A stretch of 33,891 nucleotides of DNA from Clostridiales bacterium (GTDB lineage Bacteria; Bacillota; Clostridia; Oscillospirales; Oscillospiraceae): positions 1-33,891 of the forward strand of contig JALEII010000060.1 in the NCBI GenBank assembly GCA_022770345.1. The letters run 5' to 3'. A model generated the notes under the pieces. The model ran no database searches, was not told where the DNA came from, and was given only the letters and a program-made list of their open reading frames with translations. This document shows positions 1 through 8,475 of this stretch, one piece after another. Made by a program: the position numbers and the translations under genes. How positions within the stretch are numbered: position 1 is the first letter of the stretch; every line of letters starts with the position of its first letter.

Positions 1-66
1 CCTGTTCCCCGGAAAATCGCCGTCCGCCAGAATCGTCAACAATTCTTTTGCCTGTTGAAGATCCAT
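1..66 (-). CDS. 5' end of a truncated CDS running off the left edge (MDLQQAKELLTILADGDFPGNR...)
   Basis: ATG at 66 on the - strand, preceded by a G-rich RBS-like stretch; open to the window edge. Too short to assign function. Confidence 0.45.
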   Translation of the reverse strand, partial: MDLQQAKELLTILADGDFPGNR

Positions 67-76
67 AGGCTCCCCC

Positions 77-427
77 TCACTTCAACCGTTCGGCCCAATC
101 GTCTTCCCGGAAGCCAATCAGGACAAAATCCTTGCCGATGAGCAGCGGGCGCTTGACCAGCATTCCATCGGTGGCCAGGAGCTTCAGCATCTCGTCCTCA
201 CTCACGGCGGACAGCTTATCCTTCAGATTCATGGATTTATAAATCAGACCGCTGGTATTAAAGAACTTTTTCAGGGGCAGACCGCTGCGCCGGTGCCATT
301 GGTCCAGTTCCTCATAAGAAGGATTCTCCAGCTTGATATCCCGGAGAGAATAGTCGATTTTCCGGTCGTCCAGCCATTTTTTCGCCTTCTGGCAGGTGGA
401 ACACTTGGGATAGCAGAGAAAAAGCAT
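77..427 (-). CDS. ArsC/Spx-family (arsenate reductase-like) thioredoxin-fold protein
   Basis: MLFLCYPKCSTCQKAKKWLDDRKIDY...: N-terminal CxxC and ArsC/Spx pattern; internal Met with GGAGGGCG-like RBS is preferred over the longer ORF start at 625. Confidence 0.85.
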   Translation of the reverse strand: MLFLCYPKCSTCQKAKKWLDDRKIDYSLRDIKLENPSYEELDQWHRRSGLPLKKFFNTSGLIYKSMNLKDKLSAVSEDEMLKLLATDGMLVKRPLLIGKDFVLIGFREDDWAERLK

Positions 428-473
428 ATTTTCGCCCTCCTGAATTTGAAATGGTGGCCTCCCCGCCGCATAC

Positions 474-1337
474 TCACGTCTTCCGGAATTGCCTCCGGTA
501 TTCCTTGGGAGTGGTGTGATAAGCCCGGTCGAACTGCTGGCTGAAGGCCCGCAGGTCCGGGAATCCCGCATCCATGGCAACCTCCAGGATGCTCTCGTCG
601 GAATAAGACAGCCGCTTGCAGGCATAGGTCATTCGAACGCTGTACAGGTATTCCTTGAAGGTCAGATTCAGTTCCTTCCGGAACAGCCGGGACAAGTGCT
701 CACCGGAAACATTGAATACCTCGGCCACGTCCCGCAGTCGCAGGGCTTCCTTATAATGGCCATTGATATACTCGATGACAGCCCGAATATCGGACCGCTG
801 GGATTGCAGTTGCCTTGGCTCTGCGCCCTCGGTCTTTTTCACGGCAAAATACCGCACCAGGGTGTAATAAACCATGCAGATAATGCTGTGCAGGTGCAGA
901 ACTTCCAGATTACAGGTGGCCTCGTCCCCTGCGTTTTCTGCGCTGTCATAAACACAGCTGGCCTCATAGAGTTCCTCCATGTGCTTTTTCAGCTCCGGAA
1001 TATGCTCCGGAGCGCTGTCCAGATGAAATTCCAGGTGATCAATGTCCGGGCAGATGCTTTTCCAGAACTCCATGTCCGCCACCAACGAAATGCCCCGGTG
1101 CTCCCCCACGGAGTTTTTGCCCACGTGATGAATCTGCCAGCTGTTCACCAGCAGCAGGTCCTCATTCTGCACCTGGTAGCTCTGTCCGTCGACGTGCGCC
1201 CGGAAGCCGCCCTGCAAAAAATAGCAAATTTCCACATTGGCATGCCAGTGCAGCGGCAGGCTGGCATTGTCATCATCATTGAAAAGCAGTTTCCCCGGGA
1301 TTCTGGGGTCGTCCATCTTATCATATAAGAACAGCAT
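474..1337 (-). CDS. AraC-family transcriptional regulator with N-terminal cupin-like sensor domain
   Basis: C-terminal double HTH (LRDVAEVFNVSGEHLSRLFRKELNLTFKEYLYSVRMTYACKRL...); N-terminal HWHANVEICYFLQGGF cupin pattern. Confidence 0.88.
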   Translation of the reverse strand: MLFLYDKMDDPRIPGKLLFNDDDNASLPLHWHANVEICYFLQGGFRAHVDGQSYQVQNEDLLLVNSWQIHHVGKNSVGEHRGISLVADMEFWKSICPDIDHLEFHLDSAPEHIPELKKHMEELYEASCVYDSAENAGDEATCNLEVLHLHSIICMVYYTLVRYFAVKKTEGAEPRQLQSQRSDIRAVIEYINGHYKEALRLRDVAEVFNVSGEHLSRLFRKELNLTFKEYLYSVRMTYACKRLSYSDESILEVAMDAGFPDLRAFSQQFDRAYHTTPKEYRRQFRKT

Positions 1338-1401
1338 CGGCTCCGGCCTCCAAATCGAATTTCTAATCTTATTTTAGTTCAAATCCGCTCCCTTTGCAAA
1401 T

Positions 1402-1435
1402 AAAAAGAGCGCCCGGAAATCCGGGTGCTCTTTTT
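1402..1435 (-). terminator. Rho-independent terminator (possibly bidirectional)
   Basis: aaaaagagcgcccgg-aaat-ccgggtgctcttttt; stem with T-runs on both strands, downstream of the - strand operon ending at 1467. Confidence 0.8.
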
Positions 1436-1466
1436 ACATTTTGTCGAAATTTCTTTCTTTTTTTGC

Positions 1467-2099
1467 TCAGAACTGCCAGCAGTTGTAGCGGAAGGGCTGC
1501 ACGTCCGGGGTGCCGCTCATTTCCTTCTCATGCTTGCAGAACTCGATATACTGCTGATGGATGCGCTGCACGCTCTCGTCCTCCAGCTCGGGGATGACCT
1601 TACTGGCCTCGGTGAGGAAGTGCATCTCGTCCCGACCCATGGCACGGCCCTTGGTGGTGTGCAGGTCGTAGGCGTAATCGGGCACTTCGGGCTTCTTACC
1701 GTGCTCCCACTCCTTGATGATCTGGTTCTTAATGTTGTCGGTGGTGCGCTCCTTGGTACAGCGGCACAGATACCGGATGGCATGCATGAAGAACATAGGC
1801 TGGTCGCCGTCGGAATAGGGGAACTCCTGAGCCATTTTGAAGAGGGTATAGACTTCAATGGGGGCCTGGGTGTTACCGAATCCGATGTCCTCCACGGAGA
1901 TGGCCAGCAGCCGCCGCCACATTTTTTCGTGGAACTGGGGGCTGGTGATGTACATCTCGTAGGCGGCAGCCAGCGCATTCTCCTCGATGCCACGGCGGAT
2001 GGACTTCTGCAGCATGGAGATCAGCTCGTCGCCGGGAATACCGTTCCGGGACTTAATATTGGACCAGGGGTCATAAGACATGAATGCTTCTTTTTCCAT
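1467..2099 (-). CDS. Stand-alone protein homologous to the C-terminal region of RarA/MgsA (no AAA+ module)
   Basis: GDELISMLQKSIRRGIEENALAAAYEMY...MWRRLLAISVEDIGFGN...PDYAYDLHTTKGRAMGRDE resembles RarA C-term (YDLISALHKSVRGS..DAALYW...RRCLAIASEDVGNAD). No Walker A/B. Confidence 0.75.
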   Translation of the reverse strand: MEKEAFMSYDPWSNIKSRNGIPGDELISMLQKSIRRGIEENALAAAYEMYITSPQFHEKMWRRLLAISVEDIGFGNTQAPIEVYTLFKMAQEFPYSDGDQPMFFMHAIRYLCRCTKERTTDNIKNQIIKEWEHGKKPEVPDYAYDLHTTKGRAMGRDEMHFLTEASKVIPELEDESVQRIHQQYIEFCKHEKEMSGTPDVQPFRYNCWQF

Positions 2100-2111
2100 A
2101 AGAATTTCTCC

Positions 2112-3440
2112 TTACTTCAGCCGGTCAATCAGACTTTCCAGCTCCGTACGGACGTCGGCATCATTGTTCAGGATGTTGTCCATGGCGATGACCACATAGT
2201 CGTGCAGGCCGCTGGCGGTGTAGGTGTCGGTCTCGAAGCCGGGATAGGTATAAGCGAAATCCTGCTGCTCCACACCGGCCAACTGTGCCGGGGCGGCGTT
2301 GTCCAGGAACTCCTTGCTGGCGGCCACGGACTTCAGGAAGGGCAGACGGGACTCGCCGGAGTTGATCTTCTGGCACACGTCGTAGGACTGCATATACTGC
2401 ATGAAGATCCAGGAAGCCCAGCGGGTCTCCAGGTCGCCGGAGTTGTCCAGCATGCTCAGCAGGAAGCCCTCGGCGTAATCGGCCTTGGTGCCGTCCTCAA
2501 ACTGAGGAATGGGAGCGCAGGACCACTCGAAGGGAGCGCTCTCGGGAATCTTCATGTTGATGAACTCGCCCTCGTTGCCGGAGCTGATGTACATTTGCAC
2601 CTGCTGATTGGCGAAGGGGCCGGAGAAGAAGAAGTCCTCGCCGGGAGCACGGATGATGCCACGCTCCACCATGCTCTGGTACCAGGAGATAACATCCACG
2701 GCCTCGTCCAGCTTGTCGGCGAAGAGCAGCTTGCCGTCACGGGTTGTGTACCCGATGCCCTTCTGCTCCATCAGGGTGGAGAAGCACTTCACACCCTCGT
2801 CCCAGCCGCCGGCGGGCTTGCCGGTGATTTCGGCGATCTTGGCAGCGGTCTCCTCGAACTCGGTCCAGGTGGTGGGCACACTCAGGCCATTGGCGTTGAA
2901 GAAGTCCACGTTGTAGTACATAACCTCGCAGGCCACGTACAGAGGCAGGGAGTAGAACCCGGCCACAGGATAGCTGCTGCTGTCCTCGATGTAAATGTCG
3001 TAGTAGTCGTCCAGGTTCAGGCCGTGGTTGGCGTTCTCAATGTAAGGGGTCAGGTCCACCACAGAACCGCCCTGGAGCCAGTCGGTGACGGAGGCAGCCT
3101 CGCTCATGGTGACGTTAGGCATATTGCCGGCCTTGATGGCGGCGGTGACGGCATTTTCCAGGTCGCTCATTTCGCCCTTCGCCTGGCAATCCACGGTAAT
3201 GCCCATTTCCTTGCCGATGCCATTGTTGAATGTGTCCACGATCTCGTAGAGGGTCTTCTGCATGTTCTCCTGGACGATACCGTGCCAGAAGGTGATGGTG
3301 ATGGGTTTCGTCAGTTCCACTTCCACATTTTCAGCGGTGGCGTCGCCCTTGTTGTCTCCGGACGGGGTTGTCTTTTCACCGCAGGCCGCAAGGGTCAGCA
3401 CCATGCAGAGGGTGAGCAGAACGCAAAGCCATTTTTTCAT
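2112..3440 (-). CDS. Extracellular solute-binding lipoprotein, ABC sugar/glycerol-phosphate type (UgpB-like)
   Basis: Lipobox signal MKKWLCVLLTLCMVLTLAACGEK; family-1 SBP features (ITITFWHG..., ALPLYVACEVMYYN-type motif); adjacent to cognate permeases and ATPase. Confidence 0.9.
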   Translation of the reverse strand: MKKWLCVLLTLCMVLTLAACGEKTTPSGDNKGDATAENVEVELTKPITITFWHGIVQENMQKTLYEIVDTFNNGIGKEMGITVDCQAKGEMSDLENAVTAAIKAGNMPNVTMSEAASVTDWLQGGSVVDLTPYIENANHGLNLDDYYDIYIEDSSSYPVAGFYSLPLYVACEVMYYNVDFFNANGLSVPTTWTEFEETAAKIAEITGKPAGGWDEGVKCFSTLMEQKGIGYTTRDGKLLFADKLDEAVDVISWYQSMVERGIIRAPGEDFFFSGPFANQQVQMYISSGNEGEFINMKIPESAPFEWSCAPIPQFEDGTKADYAEGFLLSMLDNSGDLETRWASWIFMQYMQSYDVCQKINSGESRLPFLKSVAASKEFLDNAAPAQLAGVEQQDFAYTYPGFETDTYTASGLHDYVVIAMDNILNNDADVRTELESLIDRLK

Positions 3441-3511
3441 GTTTTACCTCCAAGTTTTCTCATTTGTTTTGGCAATGCGGAAGTGCATTTGCCATGTATT
3501 TCAGGGGAGAA

Positions 3512-4366
3512 TTACCCCTTCGTACCACCGGATGCAACGCCTTCCATAATTTTCTTACGGAAGATGATGTAGAAAAGGACCATAGGCAGCAGAACGATGC
3601 AGGCCGCCGCCATCTGGTTGTGCAGATTGGAGCTGGACGCCTGGCGGAACCGCAGCAGGCCCACCGAAAGAAGCGTATGCTCATCGGACATGGTGACAAT
3701 CAAGGGCCACATGAAGGAGTTCCAGGCCGTAATGAAGGTCAGGATAGCCACCGTCACGATGGCGTTGATGTTCATGGGGATGACCACCTTGATGAGGAAC
3801 TTCAGATTGCTGCATCCGTCCACCTTGGCCGCTTTGAACAGCGACGGGGGCGTCTGCATAAAGTATTCCTGAAGCATGAAGATGTAGAAGCCGTTGGCCA
3901 CCGTAGGCAGCACGATGCCGGAGAAGGTATCCAGCAATCCCAGCTTGCTGCAGGTCACATAGTTCTGAATGATAAGAATTTCCGAAGGGACCATCATGGT
4001 CAGCATAAAAAGATAGAAGCAGACGTTCCGTCCGGGGAAGGAGAAAATGCTGAACGCATAGGCACCCAGAATGGAGAACACCAGCGTGACCACCACGCTC
4101 AGAATGCCCACCCAAATTGTATTGCGGAAGTACATTCCGAAGGGCACCAGGTTCCAGGCGTAATCATAGTTCTTCCACTGGGGGTCCGAAGGCATCCACT
4201 TGGGCGGGATGGAAATGGCCTCCGGCAGGGTCTTTAGAGAGGTCAGCAGCATCCAAAGGAAGGGGAACAGCATGACCACAGCACCAATGGTCAAAAGCAC
4301 ATACTTGAGGGCCGTGAGAAAGACGCTGCGCCGGTCCTGGATTTGATGGGACTTGTCCTGTTTCAT
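3512..4366 (-). CDS. Carbohydrate ABC transporter permease (UgpE/MalG type)
   Basis: Multi-TM protein with EAA loop (EYFMQTPPSLFKAAKVDGCSNLKFLIKVVIPMN). Confidence 0.92.
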   Translation of the reverse strand: MKQDKSHQIQDRRSVFLTALKYVLLTIGAVVMLFPFLWMLLTSLKTLPEAISIPPKWMPSDPQWKNYDYAWNLVPFGMYFRNTIWVGILSVVVTLVFSILGAYAFSIFSFPGRNVCFYLFMLTMMVPSEILIIQNYVTCSKLGLLDTFSGIVLPTVANGFYIFMLQEYFMQTPPSLFKAAKVDGCSNLKFLIKVVIPMNINAIVTVAILTFITAWNSFMWPLIVTMSDEHTLLSVGLLRFRQASSSNLHNQMAAACIVLLPMVLFYIIFRKKIMEGVASGGTKG

Positions 4367-4378
4367 TGCCGCACCTCC

Positions 4379-5335
4379 TCAGACATAGTGGACGAATTTC
4401 TTCGATACCGCCCGCTGGACAACCGTGATGAGCAAGATCACGATCAGGAACAGGATGGCAGCCGCCGCCGCATAGTTGACCTTGCCCTGGTCGTAGAACA
4501 TCCAGTAGATGTAGTACATGACGGTAATGGCCGCATTGCCGGAACCTGCGGTGCCTCCTGCAAAGGAGACAAACATGGAATAGACCTCGTTGAAAGTCCG
4601 GGCCACATAAATAATAGACACCAGCGTCACCATCCAGGTGGTGGGGCTCAGCAGGGGCAGGGTAATGCGGAACAGGGTCTTGGCCGGGGAAGCGCCGTCA
4701 ATACGGGCCGCCTGATAGACCTGCTTGTTGATTTTCTGCAATCCCGCCAGAAACAGCAGGATTTTGAAGGCCAGGCCGTTCCAGACGGAGAAAATGGACA
4801 GGGCCACGATCATCAACTTCGGGTCTGTGAGCCACTTCTGGGCGGGGATACCGAATAATTCCAGGAAGAAGTTGATGTAGCCGTAATCCGTGTGGAACAG
4901 CCACAGGAACGCCATGCCCACGGCAATGGTAGAGGTCACGTAGGGCAGGAAATAAACAGTCTGGAAAAAGCCCTGCAATTTCTTGATGGAATTGATGAGC
5001 AGTGCAAAGCCCAGGGCCAAAATCAGCGTAATGGGCAGGGCGATGAGCAGCAAAATCAGCGTATTCTTGCAGGCCATCCAGAACGTGGGGTCCTTCAGCA
5101 CCCAGGTAAAGGAGGACAGGCCGAAGCCCGTACCGGTATTGGTGATGTAAACGTATCTCTGGTAGAAGGCCGTCCGCAGTACCATCACCAGAGGGTAAAT
5201 GGTAAACAGGAGCAGCAGGAGCATCCCGGGCAGGATGTAGGCGTAAGCCCAGCCGCTGCGGACCCGCAGGGTCCCGTCGGACATTTCAATGAGTCTGGGC
5301 TTGGGCTTCCGGGCGGTTTTCGGAGCAGTTTTCAT
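4379..5335 (-). CDS. Sugar ABC transporter permease (UgpA/MalF type)
   Basis: Multi-TM protein with EAA loop (INKQVYQAARIDGASPAKTLFRITLPLLSPT). Confidence 0.92.
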   Translation of the reverse strand: MKTAPKTARKPKPRLIEMSDGTLRVRSGWAYAYILPGMLLLLLFTIYPLVMVLRTAFYQRYVYITNTGTGFGLSSFTWVLKDPTFWMACKNTLILLLIALPITLILALGFALLINSIKKLQGFFQTVYFLPYVTSTIAVGMAFLWLFHTDYGYINFFLELFGIPAQKWLTDPKLMIVALSIFSVWNGLAFKILLFLAGLQKINKQVYQAARIDGASPAKTLFRITLPLLSPTTWMVTLVSIIYVARTFNEVYSMFVSFAGGTAGSGNAAITVMYYIYWMFYDQGKVNYAAAAAILFLIVILLITVVQRAVSKKFVHYV

Positions 5336-5346
5336 GTTGCGCCTCC

Positions 5347-6402
5347 TTACAGCCGAGCGCCGGTCTCGCAGTCAAAGAGATGGCAGCGCTTCACCGACAG
5401 CCGCAGGCCCACAGTCTGGCCGGGGGCAACGTATTCCTCGGCCCCCAGAATGGCCCGGATGGTGTGGTTTTCCAGCTGGAACGTGACCACCTGGTCCTGA
5501 CCACGCATTTCCACGTCCGTCAACGTGACCCCAATGTCCCCGCCCAGGGACCACGCCTCCGGACGGATGCCCATGCGGACCTTGCCGTTGACGCCGGTCT
5601 TGCAGGGCAGGGTTCTGCCGTCATTCAGGGTGAACACGCCGTCGGTTGCCGTGCCGACCACATAGGAAATGGGCGGGTTGCCCATAAAAGAAGCAACGAA
5701 GGTATTCACGGGGTCCAGGTACATGGTGTGGGCGTCGGCAATCTGCTGCACCACGCCGTGCTTCATCAGCACGATCTCGTCGGTGATGCTCATGGCCTCC
5801 TCCTGATCGTGGGTGACGAAAATGGTCGTGACCTTGGATTCCTGCTGGATTCTGCGAATCTCGCTGCGCATTTCCATGCGAAGCCGGGCGTCCAGGTTGC
5901 TCAGCGGCTCGTCCAGGAGCAGCACATCCGGTTTTTTCACCAGTGCCCGGGCAATGGCCACCCGCTGCTGTTGTCCGCCGGAGAGTTGACCGGGCTTCCG
6001 GTCCAGCATGGTCTCGATCTGCACCAGCTTGGCAATCTCCTCCGCCGCAGCATTCCGCGCCGCACGGCTGAATTTCTTGCCGGTAGCCGGGTCCTTCATG
6101 TTGGACAGGGGGAAGGCAATGTTCTCCCGGACCGTCATGTGAGGGTACAGGGCGTAGTTCTGGAACACCAGGCCCACGTTCCGCTTTTCGGGCATCAGGG
6201 TGGTCACATCCCGGTCCCCGAACCAGATCTCGCCGTCGGTGACGCTTTCCAGACCCGCCAGCATATACAGCGTGGTGGACTTGCCGCATCCGCTGGGTCC
6301 GAGAAGTCCCGTTAGTTTTCCGTCCTGAAAGGTCACATTGATACTGTCAACCGCCGTAGTTTTGTCGAATCTTTTCGTAAGATTTTTTACCTGAACTTCC
6401 AT
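5347..6402 (-). CDS. ABC transporter ATP-binding protein (UgpC/MsmK/MalK type)
   Basis: Walker A GPSGCGKST, signature LSGGQQQR, Walker B DVLLLDEPLSNLD, MalK-type C-terminal regulatory region. Start MEVQVKNLTKRF at 6402 preferred over the ORF start at 6441. Confidence 0.92.
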   Translation of the reverse strand: MEVQVKNLTKRFDKTTAVDSINVTFQDGKLTGLLGPSGCGKSTTLYMLAGLESVTDGEIWFGDRDVTTLMPEKRNVGLVFQNYALYPHMTVRENIAFPLSNMKDPATGKKFSRAARNAAAEEIAKLVQIETMLDRKPGQLSGGQQQRVAIARALVKKPDVLLLDEPLSNLDARLRMEMRSEIRRIQQESKVTTIFVTHDQEEAMSITDEIVLMKHGVVQQIADAHTMYLDPVNTFVASFMGNPPISYVVGTATDGVFTLNDGRTLPCKTGVNGKVRMGIRPEAWSLGGDIGVTLTDVEMRGQDQVVTFQLENHTIRAILGAEEYVAPGQTVGLRLSVKRCHLFDCETGARL

Positions 6403-6644
6403 GCCTGCCCAGCCTCCAAAAAATAAGTGTGGTGATGACATCTGGCCATCATTATAGTCCTTTCCTCCCTTTTTTTCTCGACGGAATTTGACCGCTTGCG
6501 TGCAGAACTTGATATTTGCGCTTGGATATTTCTGGGGAAGGATTCATATTCATGGAATCTTTCTTCGAAGTACGCCGGAAACTGTCTTATCTATTGCAGG
6601 AAATATCCCGGAGCATGTCTCTTGCCCTGGGGCTGTAATTTGGC

Positions 6645-6684
6645 AAAAAGAGTACCCCCTGTCGGAAATATCCAGCAGGGGGCG
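6645..6684 (-). terminator. Putative terminator after the NPP-type phosphodiesterase gene
   Basis: On - strand: gccccctgctgga-tatt-tccgacaggggg-tactcttttt. Confidence 0.6.
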
Positions 6685-6697
6685 TGTGTTGTGAAAT

Positions 6698-7996
6698 TCA
6701 CCGGAACAATTCCGTCAAACAATGGCCGTCAGTATCGGGCATGGTCAAGCCCAGGGCGTGGGCAAAGGTGGGGGCCTCGTCCACCAGCCGGGCCGTGTCC
6801 AGATGAGCGCCGGGCTGAATGTCCGGGCCGAAGGCCATCAGCGTAGGCTGGGGGCCCTTTTCCGGCTCATGGCCATGGGTGGCACAGCCAAAGCGGTAGT
6901 CGCTGTTATCCAGGGGCTTCTGGACGGGCTTGCACCAGCTGGTAGAGAAGCTGGTCCAGCCATCGGTCTCCACCGCAAAGGCAAAGTCGCCGCCCAGATG
7001 ATACCGCTCCCGGGCCTCCGCCTCGGTCAGAATCTCTCCGATGCCGCAGACCTCGCTGTCCCGGAGCTTTTCCAAGGCAAGTTTTGTCTTGTTCCAGGCA
7101 GCCTTGTCAGCGGGGTCCTTCAGGTAGACCAGAGCAGAGGTACCGCCGGATTTGGCAAAGGCAGTCCAATCCTTCAGGGCACCGTCCGGGGCCACTTCCA
7201 GCAGCCCCTCCTCTGCCAGCAGGGCGTTCAGGGCCACACTGCGGCGGATTTCGATCTGGCCATGGTCGCTGACGATGAAGAAATTCGTGTCCTCATAAAT
7301 GCCCGCATCCTCCGCTGCCTTGAACAGTTCCTCCAACCAAAGATTGGTGTCATACAAGGCATTGGTGACGGCAGGCGTGAACAGGCCGGAGGCGTGTCGG
7401 GCGGAATCCACGTTGGCCGGATGGACCATCAGCAGGTCCGGCCGGAAGTTCCGAAGCATATCGGCGGCGCAGCCCATCACAAAGGCGTCGGCGTAGGGGT
7501 GCTTCCGGTGCTTGCCCTCCAGGTATTTCAGGTTGGGCTTTACGATTTTCTCGATGACTTCTCCACTGCTGCCGGAATCCCGGAAAGCGGACAGGGAATC
7601 CTCCCCGTGCTGGGGCCAGTATTCGTCCACCAGGTAATCAATGGCCGGGTCCTTTCCGGTGACGGGCCAGAACACCGCCGCTGTAGTAAGACCGGCCTTC
7701 TTGGCGGCATCGAAAATAGAGGGAGCCTTCACACTGGAACGAAAATGCTGCCAGAGGCAATGCTCCACGCCCAGAATGGGGGCCTCATTGTTGACGATGT
7801 GATGCCGGTCCGGGTACACGCCGGTCATCATGGTCGAGTGACAGGGGTAGGTGATGGTGGGGTAAATGGAGCGCACCCGGTCCACCCGGGCCATTTTGTC
7901 CCACCGGGGCGCCAGGGCGTACAGTTTGGACAGAGTCTCCAGGTCCTCGTAGACCAGGGCGTCCACGCTGACAACGACCACGTGACGTTTGTTCAT
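6698..7996 (-). CDS. Alkaline-phosphatase-superfamily nucleotide pyrophosphatase/phosphodiesterase (NPP-like), apparently cytosolic
   Basis: VVVVSVDALVYEDL metal site, PTITYPCHSTMMTGVYPDRHHIVNNE nucleophile region, FFIVSDHGQIE; no signal peptide at MNKRHVVVVSVD. Confidence 0.87.
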   Translation of the reverse strand: MNKRHVVVVSVDALVYEDLETLSKLYALAPRWDKMARVDRVRSIYPTITYPCHSTMMTGVYPDRHHIVNNEAPILGVEHCLWQHFRSSVKAPSIFDAAKKAGLTTAAVFWPVTGKDPAIDYLVDEYWPQHGEDSLSAFRDSGSSGEVIEKIVKPNLKYLEGKHRKHPYADAFVMGCAADMLRNFRPDLLMVHPANVDSARHASGLFTPAVTNALYDTNLWLEELFKAAEDAGIYEDTNFFIVSDHGQIEIRRSVALNALLAEEGLLEVAPDGALKDWTAFAKSGGTSALVYLKDPADKAAWNKTKLALEKLRDSEVCGIGEILTEAEARERYHLGGDFAFAVETDGWTSFSTSWCKPVQKPLDNSDYRFGCATHGHEPEKGPQPTLMAFGPDIQPGAHLDTARLVDEAPTFAHALGLTMPDTDGHCLTELFR

Positions 7997-8028
7997 GAAG
8001 TGTTCCTCTTTTCTGTCTGGATGAACTC

Positions 8029-8056
8029 ATTATAATCATTTCTTTACGAAAGTCAA
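8029..8056 (-). promoter_or_regulatory. Sigma-A-type promoter for the NPP gene
   Basis: - strand TTGACT - 16 nt - TATAAT. Confidence 0.75.
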
Positions 8057-8161
8057 CACAGGAACCGGGATTTTGGCCCCCTCCGGGAGGGGCTGTCGTG
8101 GCGCATACCACGACCGGAGAAGTGTAATGTGTCGAATTCCTGCAAATTTTCTGGCAAGGCA

Positions 8162-8189
8162 CTGTAGGGGCGGCGGCATGCCCCTACAG
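8162..8189. repeat. Palindromic intergenic repeat, family A (TGTAGGGGCGGC...GCCCCTACA)
   Basis: ctgtaggggcggcggcatgcccctacag; related copies at 18766, 9425 and (inverted) ~10508. Confidence 0.7.
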
Positions 8190-8211
8190 TGAATGACCAA
8201 CAGCCTATCGT

Positions 8212-8270
8212 CCCTCATCCGGCCACCCGATCGGGTGGTCACCTTCCTATGCGGGGAAGGCTTTTCTCCG
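8212..8270 (+). repeat. Intergenic repeat, family B (CCCTCATCCGGCC..CACCTTCC..GGGGAAGGCTTTT)
   Basis: ccctcatccggccacccgatcgggtggtcaccttcctatgcggggaaggctttt; close copy at 18810-18861, partial copy at 21837. Confidence 0.7.
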
Positions 8271-8425
8271 AAACCGTCACACCCTATTTCTATTGTCACT
8301 TCCTCCGGCACGCCGTTAGGCGTGCCACATAGTAGCGGTATGGCTGCCACCGGCAGTCATATAGATTTTTATTCGCTGCGCGGGGCACACCCCTCTAAGA
8401 GAGGCAAGCGGTCCCTTTCGCCCAT

Positions 8426-8460
8426 AAAAAATCCCCGGCAGGGGGAAGCCCTGCCGGGGA
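8426..8460 (-). terminator. Rho-independent terminator of tsf
   Basis: - strand: tccccggcaggg-cttcc-ccctgccgggga-tttttt. Confidence 0.85.
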
Positions 8461-8475
8461 AAAATGGGTTTGAAA

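Noticed and set aside
1425-3572. 715-aa + strand ORF
   Set aside because: Antisense to the RarA-C protein and SBP genes; no recognisable domain, G/V/H/L-rich shadow translation.
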